Program-made: the position numbers and the translations under genes | Source: Myxococcaceae bacterium | Lineage (GTDB): Bacteria > Myxococcota > Myxococcia > Myxococcales > Myxococcaceae | Direction: 5' to 3' | Length of the DNA: 5,057 nt | NCBI GenBank assembly: GCA_018262385.1 | Contig: JAGSPQ010000371.1 | Location: 1-5,057 of the forward strand | Shown here: positions 1-5,057 of the stretch, in pieces | How positions within the stretch are numbered: position 1 is the first letter of the stretch | How the letters are laid out: each line of letters starts with the position of its first letter | Notes under the pieces: model-generated | What the model saw: the letters and a program-made list of their open reading frames with translations, nothing else | Databases searched by the model: none | What the model was told of the DNA's origin: nothing

Positions 1-35
1 GCGGCGTTCACATCGGCTTTGGCGATTCGGGACAT
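1..35 (-). CDS. 5' end of an unidentified gene, cut by the left window edge
   Basis: An ATG at 35-33 on the minus strand opens a frame that stays open to the edge. Only 11 complete codons are visible, reading MSRIAKADVNA. A Shine-Dalgarno-like GAGG (41-44 on the plus strand as CCTC) sits 5 nt upstream of the ATG, which is good spacing and the main reason to call it a gene. It lies in the same orientation as the HhH gene, about 200 nt downstream of that gene's stop, so it probably has its own promoter in 36-235. The fragment is too short to assign any family, and no function is proposed. Confidence 0.45.
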   Translation of the reverse strand, partial: MSRIAKADVNA

Positions 36-40
36 GGGGA

Positions 41-44
41 CCTC
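41..44 (-). promoter_or_regulatory. Ribosome binding site of the left-edge gene
   Basis: On the minus strand the sequence reads GAGG-TCCCC-ATG. The four-base Shine-Dalgarno core lies 5 nt before the ATG at 35-33. It is the only strong start signal in the 36-235 intergenic stretch and supports the partial gene call. Confidence 0.45.
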
Positions 45-89
45 GAATGGGGGAGTGCAGGCGGCGAAGAGACTCCGATCACCCGCCGC

Positions 90-144
90 GAGTCACATCA
101 TTCTTGTGCGACATCGACGCAGGATAGTCAGTGGTGACTCACTG
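90..144. repeat. Small inverted repeats in the 36-235 intergenic stretch
   Basis: GAGTCAC (90-96) and GTGACTC (135-141) are exact 7-bp inverted copies 38 nt apart. Overlapping the second arm, CAGTG (129-133) and CACTG (140-144) form a second, tight inverted repeat with a 6-nt spacer. They lie upstream of the left-edge minus-strand gene and downstream of the HhH gene. They could be an operator or a weak terminator hairpin, but no U-tract follows on either strand. The arms are short and could be chance. The rest of 36-235 shows no convincing gene or promoter hexamers. Confidence 0.25.
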
Positions 145-235
145 CCCTCACTCGGCTCTCGCGCTCGTCGTCACTTCGTTGCAGCAGCAGGGGCGCTCGC
201 CGCGGGGACACTCGGCTGGCGCAGGCAGCAGATCG

Positions 236-835
236 TCAGTGAAGCTTGGGCGTCGCTTGCGCCAGCTCAGGCTCATCTTCTGGGTCGAGGCTGGAGGCGA
301 TTCCCGCCCGCCGTGGCATCTCGAGATCGAGCTGAACCGGCGGGTGGCAGCCGGAAACGCGCCCCTCGGGGTGGAGCATTGCGTCCAGCGCGCTTCGGAC
401 GAGCGCGATTCGCCGCGGCCCGAAGCCACACACCTGGCTCAGGCGCCCGTCGCGCGCGACCTGCTCCAGCTGGGAGAGGCTCTCGACACCCAGCGCGTGC
501 TTGATCTCCGCAGCCAGCCGGGGCCCGATCCCGGGAACCCGAAGCAACTGGCACCCCGGGTGATGGGCTGCCTCCAGCGTCCGCAGCAGCGGGAGGTCCT
601 CCGACCGCAGCCAGTCGGTCACCAGTCCGCCCATCAGGTAGCCAAGGCCGAGCTGGTGCAGCCCTTCCACCCCCTCTTCATCGGCGACCGCCGCGATTGC
701 CCGCGGACAGCGGCGAATCACTCTGGCGCTCTGCCGGTGCGCCTGGACCCGCTTCGGGTTGGCCCCATCGAGCTCGAGCAGCTCGGCGACACGCTCGAGC
801 GTTCGGCTGATCGTCTCGTTGCTGAGGTGGGTCAT
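236..835 (-). CDS. Helix-hairpin-helix protein: stand-alone PolX N-terminal (pol beta-like) region
   Basis: A 199-residue protein resembling the N-terminal 8-kDa lyase/fingers part of bacterial PolX (DNA polymerase beta family), without the polymerase palm or PHP exonuclease domain. Residues 5-55 match the pol beta helical domain (E-RVAELLEL-G-NP-RVQAHRQSARVI). Residues 58-76 look like a degenerate first HhH (LHQLGLGYLMGGLVTDWL). Residues 97-115 are a canonical HhH (LLRVPGIGPRLAAEIKHAL), and 132-150 a third (LSQVCGFGPRRIALVRSAL). The tail from about 155 is polar and probably disordered. HhH motifs bind the DNA backbone without sequence specificity, so a DNA-binding or repair-accessory role is likely. 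No catalytic activity can be claimed. The ATG at 835 is preferred over a TTG at 880 because the fold begins just after it and an A-rich AAAAAGAG tract precedes it. It is divergent from the lipoprotein gene. Confidence 0.85.
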   Translation of the reverse strand: MTHLSNETISRTLERVAELLELDGANPKRVQAHRQSARVIRRCPRAIAAVADEEGVEGLHQLGLGYLMGGLVTDWLRSEDLPLLRTLEAAHHPGCQLLRVPGIGPRLAAEIKHALGVESLSQLEQVARDGRLSQVCGFGPRRIALVRSALDAMLHPEGRVSGCHPPVQLDLEMPRRAGIASSLDPEDEPELAQATPKLH

Positions 836-1031
836 GGCGCGCTCTTTTTGCAAGCAGGCGGCCGTGCCCCCTCGTTCCAAACGGGCAGCCCCTCAAACGA
901 TCCGGGCCCGAATTCTCGCCCCCAGCTCGCACGGCGCAATCACTGCGTGCGCTGCGCAGGGTTTGCGTTGTTGAGCCGCCTGCGCTCACCGGCCCTTGCG
1001 AGGTCGCTCCCGGCCCGCGATGGTCGCGGGC
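836..1031. promoter_or_regulatory. Divergent intergenic region between the HhH and lipoprotein genes
   Basis: This gap of about 196 nt separates two genes transcribed away from each other, so it must hold the promoters of both. No convincing -35/-10 pair is visible on either strand. It contains a short odd-centred palindrome, TGCGC-T-GCGCA (948-958), whose function is unknown. On the lipoprotein side a GAGG (1000-1003) lies too far from the ATG codons (1020 and 1032) to be a clear ribosome binding site. The promoter call is positional inference only. Confidence 0.35.
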
Positions 1032-2546
1032 ATGAATCAGCTCCGTCAGATCGCCAGGCTGGCGGCGCTGCCGCTGTGGCTCGCTGGCTGTCAGTGCCAA
1101 CCCGGCCCCGAGGACGCGCTCGACGCGGGGCGCGACGCGGGGCGCGACGCCGGGCTGGATGCGGGCGCGGACGCGGGCCTGGATGCGGGCGGTCCGGACG
1201 CCGGGATCGACGGCGGCCCGGACGCCTCGACCCCCGAGCCGGCGCTGATCCGGCGCACCTTCACCGAGCTCGACGGCGGAGTGCTGAACCCCGAGCGCGG
1301 CTTCTACGACGTGATCGATCTCACCAGCGGCTCGAGCTTCGCCTCGGTGCGCGCGGCGGGGATGACCCTCGCCCTCGCCGGGATCCGGCTCGACGCGTAC
1401 CGGCAGGCGCCGATCGACGCCGCGCTGCTCACCTCGATCGAAGCCGGGCTGGGCAGCGCGCGCACCGCCGGGATCAAGATCATCCTCCGCTTCCAGTACA
1501 ACGACGGGCCGATCGGCGCGGCGGACGCCTCGCGGACCCAGATCCTCGCCCACCTCGCCCAGCTGCAGCCGCTGCTGTCCCGCAACGCCGATGTGATCGC
1601 GCTGATGCAGGCCGGCTTCATCGGAGCGTGGGGCGAGTGGCACTCCTCGACCCACGGGCTCGACAACCCCGCCGATCGCCAGGCGGTGCTGACCGGAATC
1701 CTCGCCGCGCTGCCCGCCTCGCGGATGGTGCAGGTGCGGACCCCGAACTTCGTCGATGACCTCTTCCCCGGCGGAGCGCTCGATGCGGGCCAGGCGTTCT
1801 CCGGCAGCCCGCTCGCGCGGACCGGGCACCACAACGACTGCTTCCTCGCCAGCGCGGACGACTTCGGCACCTACCCGGCGCCGGTCGAGGCCTGGAAGGA
1901 CTACGTCGCCGCGGGCGGTCGCTTCACTCCGGTCGGAGGAGAGACCTGCGCGCTCAACCCGCCCCGCTCGGCGTGCCCCACCGCGACCGCCGAGCTGGAG
2001 CGGCTGCACTTCCGGTTCCTCAACTCGCTCTACCACCCGGGGGTGCTCGGCTCCTGGACCACCGGCGGCTGCCTGTCCGAGATCCGGGCGCGGCTCGGCT
2101 ACCGCTTCGTCCTCGAGGAGCTCTCGCACTCGGCCGCCGTCCGCCCGGGTGGAGTGCTGCGGCTGCAGGGCGTGCTTCGCAACGACGGCTATGGCGCGCT
2201 CTTCAACGCCCGCCCGCTCGAGGTGGTGCTCGAGCAGGGCGCGAGCCGGCTCGCCGCGACGCTGGGCACCATTGACGTTCGCCGCTGGGAGCGTGGCCCG
2301 CACTCCTTCGACGTGAGGCTGCGGCTTCCGGCCTCGCTGTCGCCCGGCACCTACCGGCTCTCGCTCGCGCTCCCCGATGCGGACCCGAAGCTGAGCGACC
2401 AGCCGGCCTATGCGGTGCAGTTGGCGAACGCCGGAGTCTGGGACCCGGCGCGCGGACTCAACCTGGTGGTGCCGCAGCTGTCGATCGACGCCACCGCCGG
2501 CGGCCAGACCGACCCGGCCGCGACGGCGTTCACCCAGCTTCCGTGA
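1032..2546 (+). CDS. DUF4874/DUF4832-type exported lipoprotein
   Basis: A 504-residue protein. Residues 1-19 form a lipoprotein signal (basic n-region NQLRQIAR, hydrophobic LAALPLW) with lipobox LAG-C, lipidated Cys20. Residues 31-66 are an Asp-Ala-Gly-rich linker that would hold the globular part off the membrane. The mature part carries motifs I associate with the DUF4874 (N-terminal) and DUF4832 (C-terminal) pairing: NPERGFY (86-92), LRFQYN (152-157), FIGAWGEWHSS (196-206), RTPNF (236-240), HNDCFLAS-DDFGTY (267-281), GGETC (302-306) and LHFRFLN (325-331). The alternating beta/alpha pattern and the Gly-Glu-Trp-His motif resemble a TIM-barrel glycoside hydrolase, with Glu202 a candidate acid, but no activity is established for the family as far as I know. 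Cys270, 306, 315 and 347 could form disulfides. The C-terminal 140 residues look beta-sandwich-like. The start at 1032 fits signal-peptide length; ATG 1020 or TTG 996 are alternatives. Its stop lies inside the 34-bp repeat. Confidence 0.85.
   Translation: MNQLRQIARLAALPLWLAGCQCQPGPEDALDAGRDAGRDAGLDAGADAGLDAGGPDAGIDGGPDASTPEPALIRRTFTELDGGVLNPERGFYDVIDLTSGSSFASVRAAGMTLALAGIRLDAYRQAPIDAALLTSIEAGLGSARTAGIKIILRFQYNDGPIGAADASRTQILAHLAQLQPLLSRNADVIALMQAGFIGAWGEWHSSTHGLDNPADRQAVLTGILAALPASRMVQVRTPNFVDDLFPGGALDAGQAFSGSPLARTGHHNDCFLASADDFGTYPAPVEAWKDYVAAGGRFTPVGGETCALNPPRSACPTATAELERLHFRFLNSLYHPGVLGSWTTGGCLSEIRARLGYRFVLEELSHSAAVRPGGVLRLQGVLRNDGYGALFNARPLEVVLEQGASRLAATLGTIDVRRWERGPHSFDVRLRLPASLSPGTYRLSLALPDADPKLSDQPAYAVQLANAGVWDPARGLNLVVPQLSIDATAGGQTDPAATAFTQLP
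1122..1226 (+). repeat. Degenerate 12-nt tandem repeat encoding a D-A-G-x linker
   Basis: Units of four codons follow the pattern GAC GCG GGG NNN. The first two (1122-1133 and 1134-1145) are identical. Later units drift mostly at third positions and in the fourth codon (Arg, Arg, Leu, Ala, Leu, then Gly-Pro, Ile, Pro). The protein product is an acidic, flexible spacer directly after the lipidated Cys. Such Asp-Ala-Gly-rich spacers are, to my knowledge, common in myxobacterial surface lipoproteins. Identical adjacent units suggest slippage-prone length variation. Confidence 0.8.
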
Positions 2547-2557
2547 CCGCCATCGGC
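2524..2557 (+). repeat. 34-bp direct repeat, left copy
   Basis: This copy matches 3738-3771 at 33 of 34 positions; the only difference is A at 2536 versus C at 3750. On the plus strand it encodes the last residues of the lipoprotein (…AFTQLP) and its TGA stop, then 11 nt of intergenic DNA. On the minus strand it still reads PMAVTEAG-stop, the kinase C-terminus, although no kinase coding sequence extends beyond it: the kinase frame meets a TGA upstream within about 20 nt. Identity with the other copy ends sharply at 2557/2558. Confidence 0.9.
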
Positions 2558-2601
2558 CCCCCGCGGCTTCACCTTGACAGTGGCGCCGCCTCGCGCAATC
2601 C

Positions 2602-2606
2602 GGAGG
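2602..2606 (+). promoter_or_regulatory. dsbB ribosome binding site
   Basis: GGAGG lies 5 nt before the GTG at 2612. An in-frame GTG also sits at 2609, only 2 nt away, which is too close. This strong site decides the start of dsbB in favour of 2612 over the far-upstream GTG at 2543. Confidence 0.75.
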
Positions 2607-2611
2607 GGGTG

Positions 2612-3055
2612 GTGAAGAAGCCCGAGCCTGATCGAACCGCGCCAGCCAGTTGGTCGCTCCTCTTTGCCTGCTGGCTGCTCGCCGCCAGCGCGACCACGGG
2701 GAGCCTCTTCTTCAGCTCGGTCATGGAACTCCAGCCCTGCGCCTTGTGCTGGTACCAGCGCATCGCCCTCTTCCCGCTCGTCCTGGTCCTGGCGGTGGGG
2801 CTCTTTCCGTTCGATGGCCGCGCGGTCCGTTACGCCCTTCCGCTCGCCCTGGCCGGCTGGCTCGTCGCCGGCTACCACAACCTCGTCTACCTCGGCTTCA
2901 TCCCGGAGCGCCTGCAGCCCTGTAGCCAGGGGGTCTCGTGCTCAGACAAGAATCTGGATCTGTTCGGCTTCGTGTCGATTCCCCTGCTGTCGTGGCTCGG
3001 CTTCTCGGCCATCGTCGCCCTCCTCGTCGTCCTCCACCGGAGATCCTCCCAGTGA
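2612..3055 (+). CDS. dsbB: Disulfide bond formation protein B (DsbB/BdbC family)
   Basis: A 147-residue integral membrane thiol oxidase. DsbB family proteins re-oxidise a periplasmic DsbA and pass the electrons to membrane quinone. Four hydrophobic segments are visible, at about 14-36, 49-65, 74-95 and 118-141. After helix 1 comes the family signature CALCWYQR, with the redox pair Cys43/Cys46. Between helices 3 and 4 lies the second pair, Cys104 and Cys110 (C-SQGVS-C). The short loops, overall length and GYHNLVYLG-type segment fit the BdbC-like branch better than E. coli DsbB. The start is GTG 2612, behind a strong GGAGG; a GTG at 2543 overlapping the lipoprotein stop would add 23 polar residues with no family counterpart. 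The stop overlaps the next gene's GTG (GTGA), indicating translational coupling. The gene sits inside the segment bracketed by the 34-bp repeats. Confidence 0.92.
   Translation: MKKPEPDRTAPASWSLLFACWLLAASATTGSLFFSSVMELQPCALCWYQRIALFPLVLVLAVGLFPFDGRAVRYALPLALAGWLVAGYHNLVYLGFIPERLQPCSQGVSCSDKNLDLFGFVSIPLLSWLGFSAIVALLVVLHRRSSQ
3039..3042 (+). promoter_or_regulatory. Ribosome binding site of the DsbA-like gene, inside dsbB
   Basis: GGAG lies within the final codons of dsbB, 9 nt before the GTG at 3052. It supports the GTG start that overlaps the dsbB stop (GTGA) rather than an upstream in-frame start at 2938. Confidence 0.65.
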
Positions 3056-3711
3056 ACAAGCAGCGGCTCGTCTTCGCGGCGTCAGTGGTTGCTCTGGTCG
3101 CGGTCTTCGCGCTCGGCTCCACGCTCTACCAACAGCAGCGGGCGACCCAGCTCGGCTTCCTCGCGCAGAAGAGCTTCACCACCTTCGTCAGACCGCACTC
3201 GCAGGTGATGGGTTCGCCGGACGCGAAGGTCTACCTCGTCGAGTTCACCGATCCGGCCTGCGAGACCTGCGCCGCCTTCTCCCCGATGGTGAAGCAGTTC
3301 GTCGCCGCGCACCCGGACAAGATCCAACTCGTCGTGCGCTATGCACCGTTCCATCACGGTTCCGACGCCGTGGTCCGGCTGCTCCACGCTTCGACCCTGC
3401 AAGGCAAGTTCTGGGAGACCCTGGACGTCATGTACAAGACCCAGCCGTCCTGGGCGAGCCATCACCAGCCGCAGCCTGAGCTGCTCTGGGGTTTCCTCGC
3501 CGAGGCAGGGCTCGACATGGAGCGGCTGAAGCAGGGCATGCAGGATCCCGAGATCGCGAAGGTCGTCGAGCAGGATCTGGCCGATGCCCGCACCCTCGGC
3601 GTGACCAAGACCCCCGGGTTCTTCGTCAACGGCAAGCCCCTCGTCACCTTCGGCGCCAGGGAGCTCGAACAGCTCGTCCAGGCGGAACTCGCAGCGAGCT
3701 ACCCGAACTGA
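3052..3711 (+). CDS. DsbA-like thioredoxin-fold thiol:disulfide oxidoreductase, membrane-anchored
   Basis: A 219-residue protein. An N-terminal hydrophobic segment at 6-25 (LVFAASVVALVAVFALGSTL) has no obvious cleavage site, so it is probably a signal anchor exposing the domain to the periplasm. The thioredoxin fold begins near residue 57 (DAKVYLVEFTDPACETC). The active site is Cys70-Glu-Thr-Cys73, and the conserved cis-proline is Pro188 (GVTKTPGFFVNG). The helical insertion between them (about 100-175) is that of the DsbA/BdbD (Thioredoxin_4-like) group. The CETC dipeptide differs from CPHC of E. coli DsbA. It probably oxidises exported proteins and is recharged by the adjacent DsbB. The GTG start overlaps the dsbB stop by 4 nt, with GGAG 9 nt upstream. 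Only 32 nt separate its stop from that of the convergent kinase gene. The specific symbol dsbA or bdbD is not certain from sequence alone. Confidence 0.9.
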   Translation: MNKQRLVFAASVVALVAVFALGSTLYQQQRATQLGFLAQKSFTTFVRPHSQVMGSPDAKVYLVEFTDPACETCAAFSPMVKQFVAAHPDKIQLVVRYAPFHHGSDAVVRLLHASTLQGKFWETLDVMYKTQPSWASHHQPQPELLWGFLAEAGLDMERLKQGMQDPEIAKVVEQDLADARTLGVTKTPGFFVNGKPLVTFGARELEQLVQAELAASYPN

Positions 3712-3737
3712 CCCGAGCCTCGAGGAAGGCACCCCGC

Positions 3738-3771
3738 CGGCGTTCACCCCGCTTCCGTGACCGCCATCGGC
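3738..3771 (+). repeat. 34-bp direct repeat, right copy
   Basis: This copy matches 2524-2557 with one mismatch, 1214 bp away start to start. On the minus strand it encodes the kinase C-terminus PMAVTEAG and its TGA (3746-3744). The mismatch is synonymous in the kinase frame (GCG versus GCT, both Ala) but changes Gln to Pro in the lipoprotein frame. The plus-strand reading here (FTPLP-stop) is not preceded by lipoprotein sequence. Confidence 0.9.
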
Positions 3772-5057
3772 AGCGCGAAGTGGAAAGTCGAGCCCTGGCC
3801 CGGCTCGCTCTCGGCCCAGATCCGGCCGCCGTGGGCCTCGATCATCAGCCGGGTGCTGTAGAGCCCGAGCCCGATCCCCCGGGTCTGTCCCGCGGTGGAC
3901 CCGCGGAAGAACCGCTGGAACAGCCTGGGCAGCTCGTCTGCCGGAACTCCCACCCCCCGGTCGCTGACCGAGACCACCGCCTCGTCGCCCTGCCGCTCGA
4001 CTGCGATCGTCACCGGGTCGCCCGAGAACTTGAACGCGTTCGAGAGCAGGTTCTGGAACGCGCGCTCGAGGCGGCCGGGGTCGGCCGAGACCTTCAGCTG
4101 CCCGGGCCCCGCCGAGATGCGGACCCGGTCGCGCTCCTCGGGAGGACTGGCGCGCACCGAGTTGGCGACCCACTCGCGCAGGTCGAGGCTCGAGCGGTCC
4201 AGCTTCACCGCTCCGGTCTCGAGGAAGCTGGTCTCGAGCAGCTCCTCGATCAGCGCGTTGATCTGTCTGGCATTGCCGAGCAACTGGCCGAGCGCGGCGT
4301 GCTCCTCGGTCAGCCCCTTCTTCTCCACCCGGCGCTGCAGCGTCGACGCGCGCAGCATCAGCGCGTTGAGCGGGTTGCGCAGGTCGTGGGTGATCAGGTG
4401 GAGGACCTGATCGCGATGCAGCTCGGCGGCCTTTCGATCGCTGACATCGAGCGCGATCTCCATCCGCACCAGCCGGCCGTCCCACCAGCGGATCGCCCGG
4501 TCGGTGCAGAGGAACCAGCGCTGGGTCACCGTGTTCTGGAATTCCCAGACCACCGGCGGGGTCGGCATCCCATCCACCACCAGCCGGTGGTTGGTGCAGA
4601 AGGTACAGGGGCGGCTCTGGCCGGTCTGCAGCACCTGGAAGCAGCGCTTGCCGAGGATGTCGCCGCCGAACAGCTTCGCGGTGTACGGGTTGACGAACAG
4701 CAGCTCGTAGGTCTCGAGATCCGCGACGTAGACGATCGCGTTGATCGACTCGACGATCGAGACCAGCGAGGTGAACTGCTCGAGCAGCGCCTGGTGGGCG
4801 GTGTGGCCCGGGGCGAGCAGCTCGAAGGCGGCGCCCTCTTCCTGCTGCACCTGCTTGAACACCTCGCAGCCCGTGCACGAGACGCGAGTCGACTGGGCGT
4901 CGTTTCCGGTGGGGCTGGTGCAGTAGGTCCCCGCCACCGACCAGCAGATCCGCCCTCCGCCCAGGCCCCGGTTCGGTCCGGGAGTGGCGACGTCCACCCC
5001 CGCCGGGCAGATCCCCTGCTGGCGCGCGTTGCTGCCGCCCGCCTGACGTCCACAGTG
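3744..5057 (-). CDS. Cys-rich PAS sensor histidine kinase, 5' end beyond the window
   Basis: At least 438 codons are visible and the frame is open to the right edge. Visible residues 1-75 form a Cys-rich module (HCGRQAGGS…GICPAG…RICWSVAGTYC…SCTGCEVFKQVQQEEG) with Cys2, 17, 38, 46, 61 and 64. A PAS domain spans about 98-205 (SIVESINAIVYVADLETYELLFVN) and contains Cys139, Cys151/154 (CTFCTN) and Cys184. The HisKA H-box HDLRNPLNAL follows, with phospho-acceptor His224. The HATPase region has N-box NLLSNAFKFS (Asn340), G1 DRGVGVP (Asp366) and G2 GIGLGL (about 394-399), so the catalytic core looks intact. No transmembrane helix or receiver domain is visible, which suggests a cytoplasmic sensor with a separate response regulator. 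A GTG at 4997 could serve as a start but would cut the Cys module in half, so the true start is probably upstream of 5057. It is convergent with dsbBA. The ligand is unknown; redox or metal sensing is inference. Confidence 0.9.
   Translation of the reverse strand, partial: HCGRQAGGSNARQQGICPAGVDVATPGPNRGLGGGRICWSVAGTYCTSPTGNDAQSTRVSCTGCEVFKQVQQEEGAAFELLAPGHTAHQALLEQFTSLVSIVESINAIVYVADLETYELLFVNPYTAKLFGGDILGKRCFQVLQTGQSRPCTFCTNHRLVVDGMPTPPVVWEFQNTVTQRWFLCTDRAIRWWDGRLVRMEIALDVSDRKAAELHRDQVLHLITHDLRNPLNALMLRASTLQRRVEKKGLTEEHAALGQLLGNARQINALIEELLETSFLETGAVKLDRSSLDLREWVANSVRASPPEERDRVRISAGPGQLKVSADPGRLERAFQNLLSNAFKFSGDPVTIAVERQGDEAVVSVSDRGVGVPADELPRLFQRFFRGSTAGQTRGIGLGLYSTRLMIEAHGGRIWAESEPGQGSTFHFALPMAVTEAG

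Noticed and set aside
148..276. Small minus-strand frame of 42 codons starting inside the end of the HhH gene, with a Cys run near its end
   Set aside because: It overlaps the HhH gene in another frame, has only GAAG directly abutting the ATG instead of a spaced ribosome site, and shows no recognisable motif.
849..868. Sigma-54-like promoter upstream of the HhH gene (minus strand GGCACG … TTGCA)
   Set aside because: Both half-elements are present but 9 nt separate them, where the consensus needs 4, so the -24/-12 geometry is wrong.
678..2303. 541-codon minus-strand frame antisense to the lipoprotein gene
   Set aside because: The translation is Arg/Gly/Ala/Glu-rich with no motif, and the plus-strand frame carries a clear signal peptide and family motifs.
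2574..2602. Perfect TTGACA -35 box before dsbB
   Set aside because: No acceptable -10 follows at 15-18 nt (GCAATC, CAATCC, AATCCG). A start site from this box would also fall after the GGAGG at 2602-2606 and remove it from the mRNA.
2408..2878. Long minus-strand frame across the lipoprotein end and dsbB
   Set aside because: It is antisense to two well-supported genes, has no domain features and low-complexity charged composition, as expected for a shadow frame in GC-rich DNA.
3717..3730. Terminator hairpin between the convergent dsbA-like and kinase genes
   Set aside because: GCCT and AGGC can pair around a 6-nt loop, but a 4-bp stem without a T-tract on either strand is too weak.
2558..3737. 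Insertion sequence or transposon between the direct repeats
   Set aside because: The segment holds only dsbB and the dsbA-like gene. No transposase, integrase or terminal inverted repeats were seen, so a named mobile element cannot be supported.

Overview
The window is GC-rich (roughly two-thirds G+C or more by eye). Coding density is high and GTG starts are used. It encodes a lipoprotein with a long Asp-Ala-Gly linker just after its lipobox, and part of a multi-cysteine PAS histidine kinase. This combination suggests a deltaproteobacterial/Myxococcota-type chromosome. That is inference from style and gene content, not a marker-gene assignment.

Layout from left to right. (1) At the extreme left, the first 11 codons of an unidentified minus-strand gene run off the edge. 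A 200-nt non-coding stretch with small inverted repeats separates it from the next gene. (2) Positions 236-835 (minus) hold a stand-alone protein made only of the N-terminal helix-hairpin-helix part of a family X DNA polymerase (PolX). (3) After a divergent intergenic gap of about 196 nt, 1032-2546 (plus) encodes an exported lipoprotein of the DUF4874/DUF4832 type, with a TIM-barrel-like N-terminal part and a beta-rich C-terminal part. (4) Positions 2612-3055 and 3052-3711 (plus) are a translationally coupled pair: a four-helix DsbB/BdbC-type quinone-linked thiol oxidase and a membrane-anchored DsbA-like thioredoxin-fold oxidase with a CETC active site. (5) From 3744 to the right edge (minus, convergent with dsbBA) is a sensor histidine kinase. 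It has a Cys-rich N-terminal module and a Cys-containing PAS domain, and its true start lies beyond the window.

The Dsb pair forms one functional unit: the DsbA-like protein puts disulfides into exported proteins and DsbB re-oxidises it into the quinone pool. The neighbouring lipoprotein has four cysteines in its mature domains and is a plausible substrate (inference). The kinase has at least ten visible cysteines outside its catalytic core and could be a redox or metal sensor, but no response regulator is in view.

The most unusual observation is a 34-bp direct repeat (33/34 identical) at 2524-2557 and 3738-3771 that brackets the dsbBA cassette. The left copy supplies the 3' end and stop codon of the lipoprotein gene. 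The right copy supplies the 3' end and stop codon of the kinase gene on the opposite strand. Collapsing the two copies into one would leave the lipoprotein and kinase genes convergent and overlapping by 17 nt with both reading frames intact. This looks like the footprint of an insertion of dsbBA into, and duplication of, a convergent gene junction.
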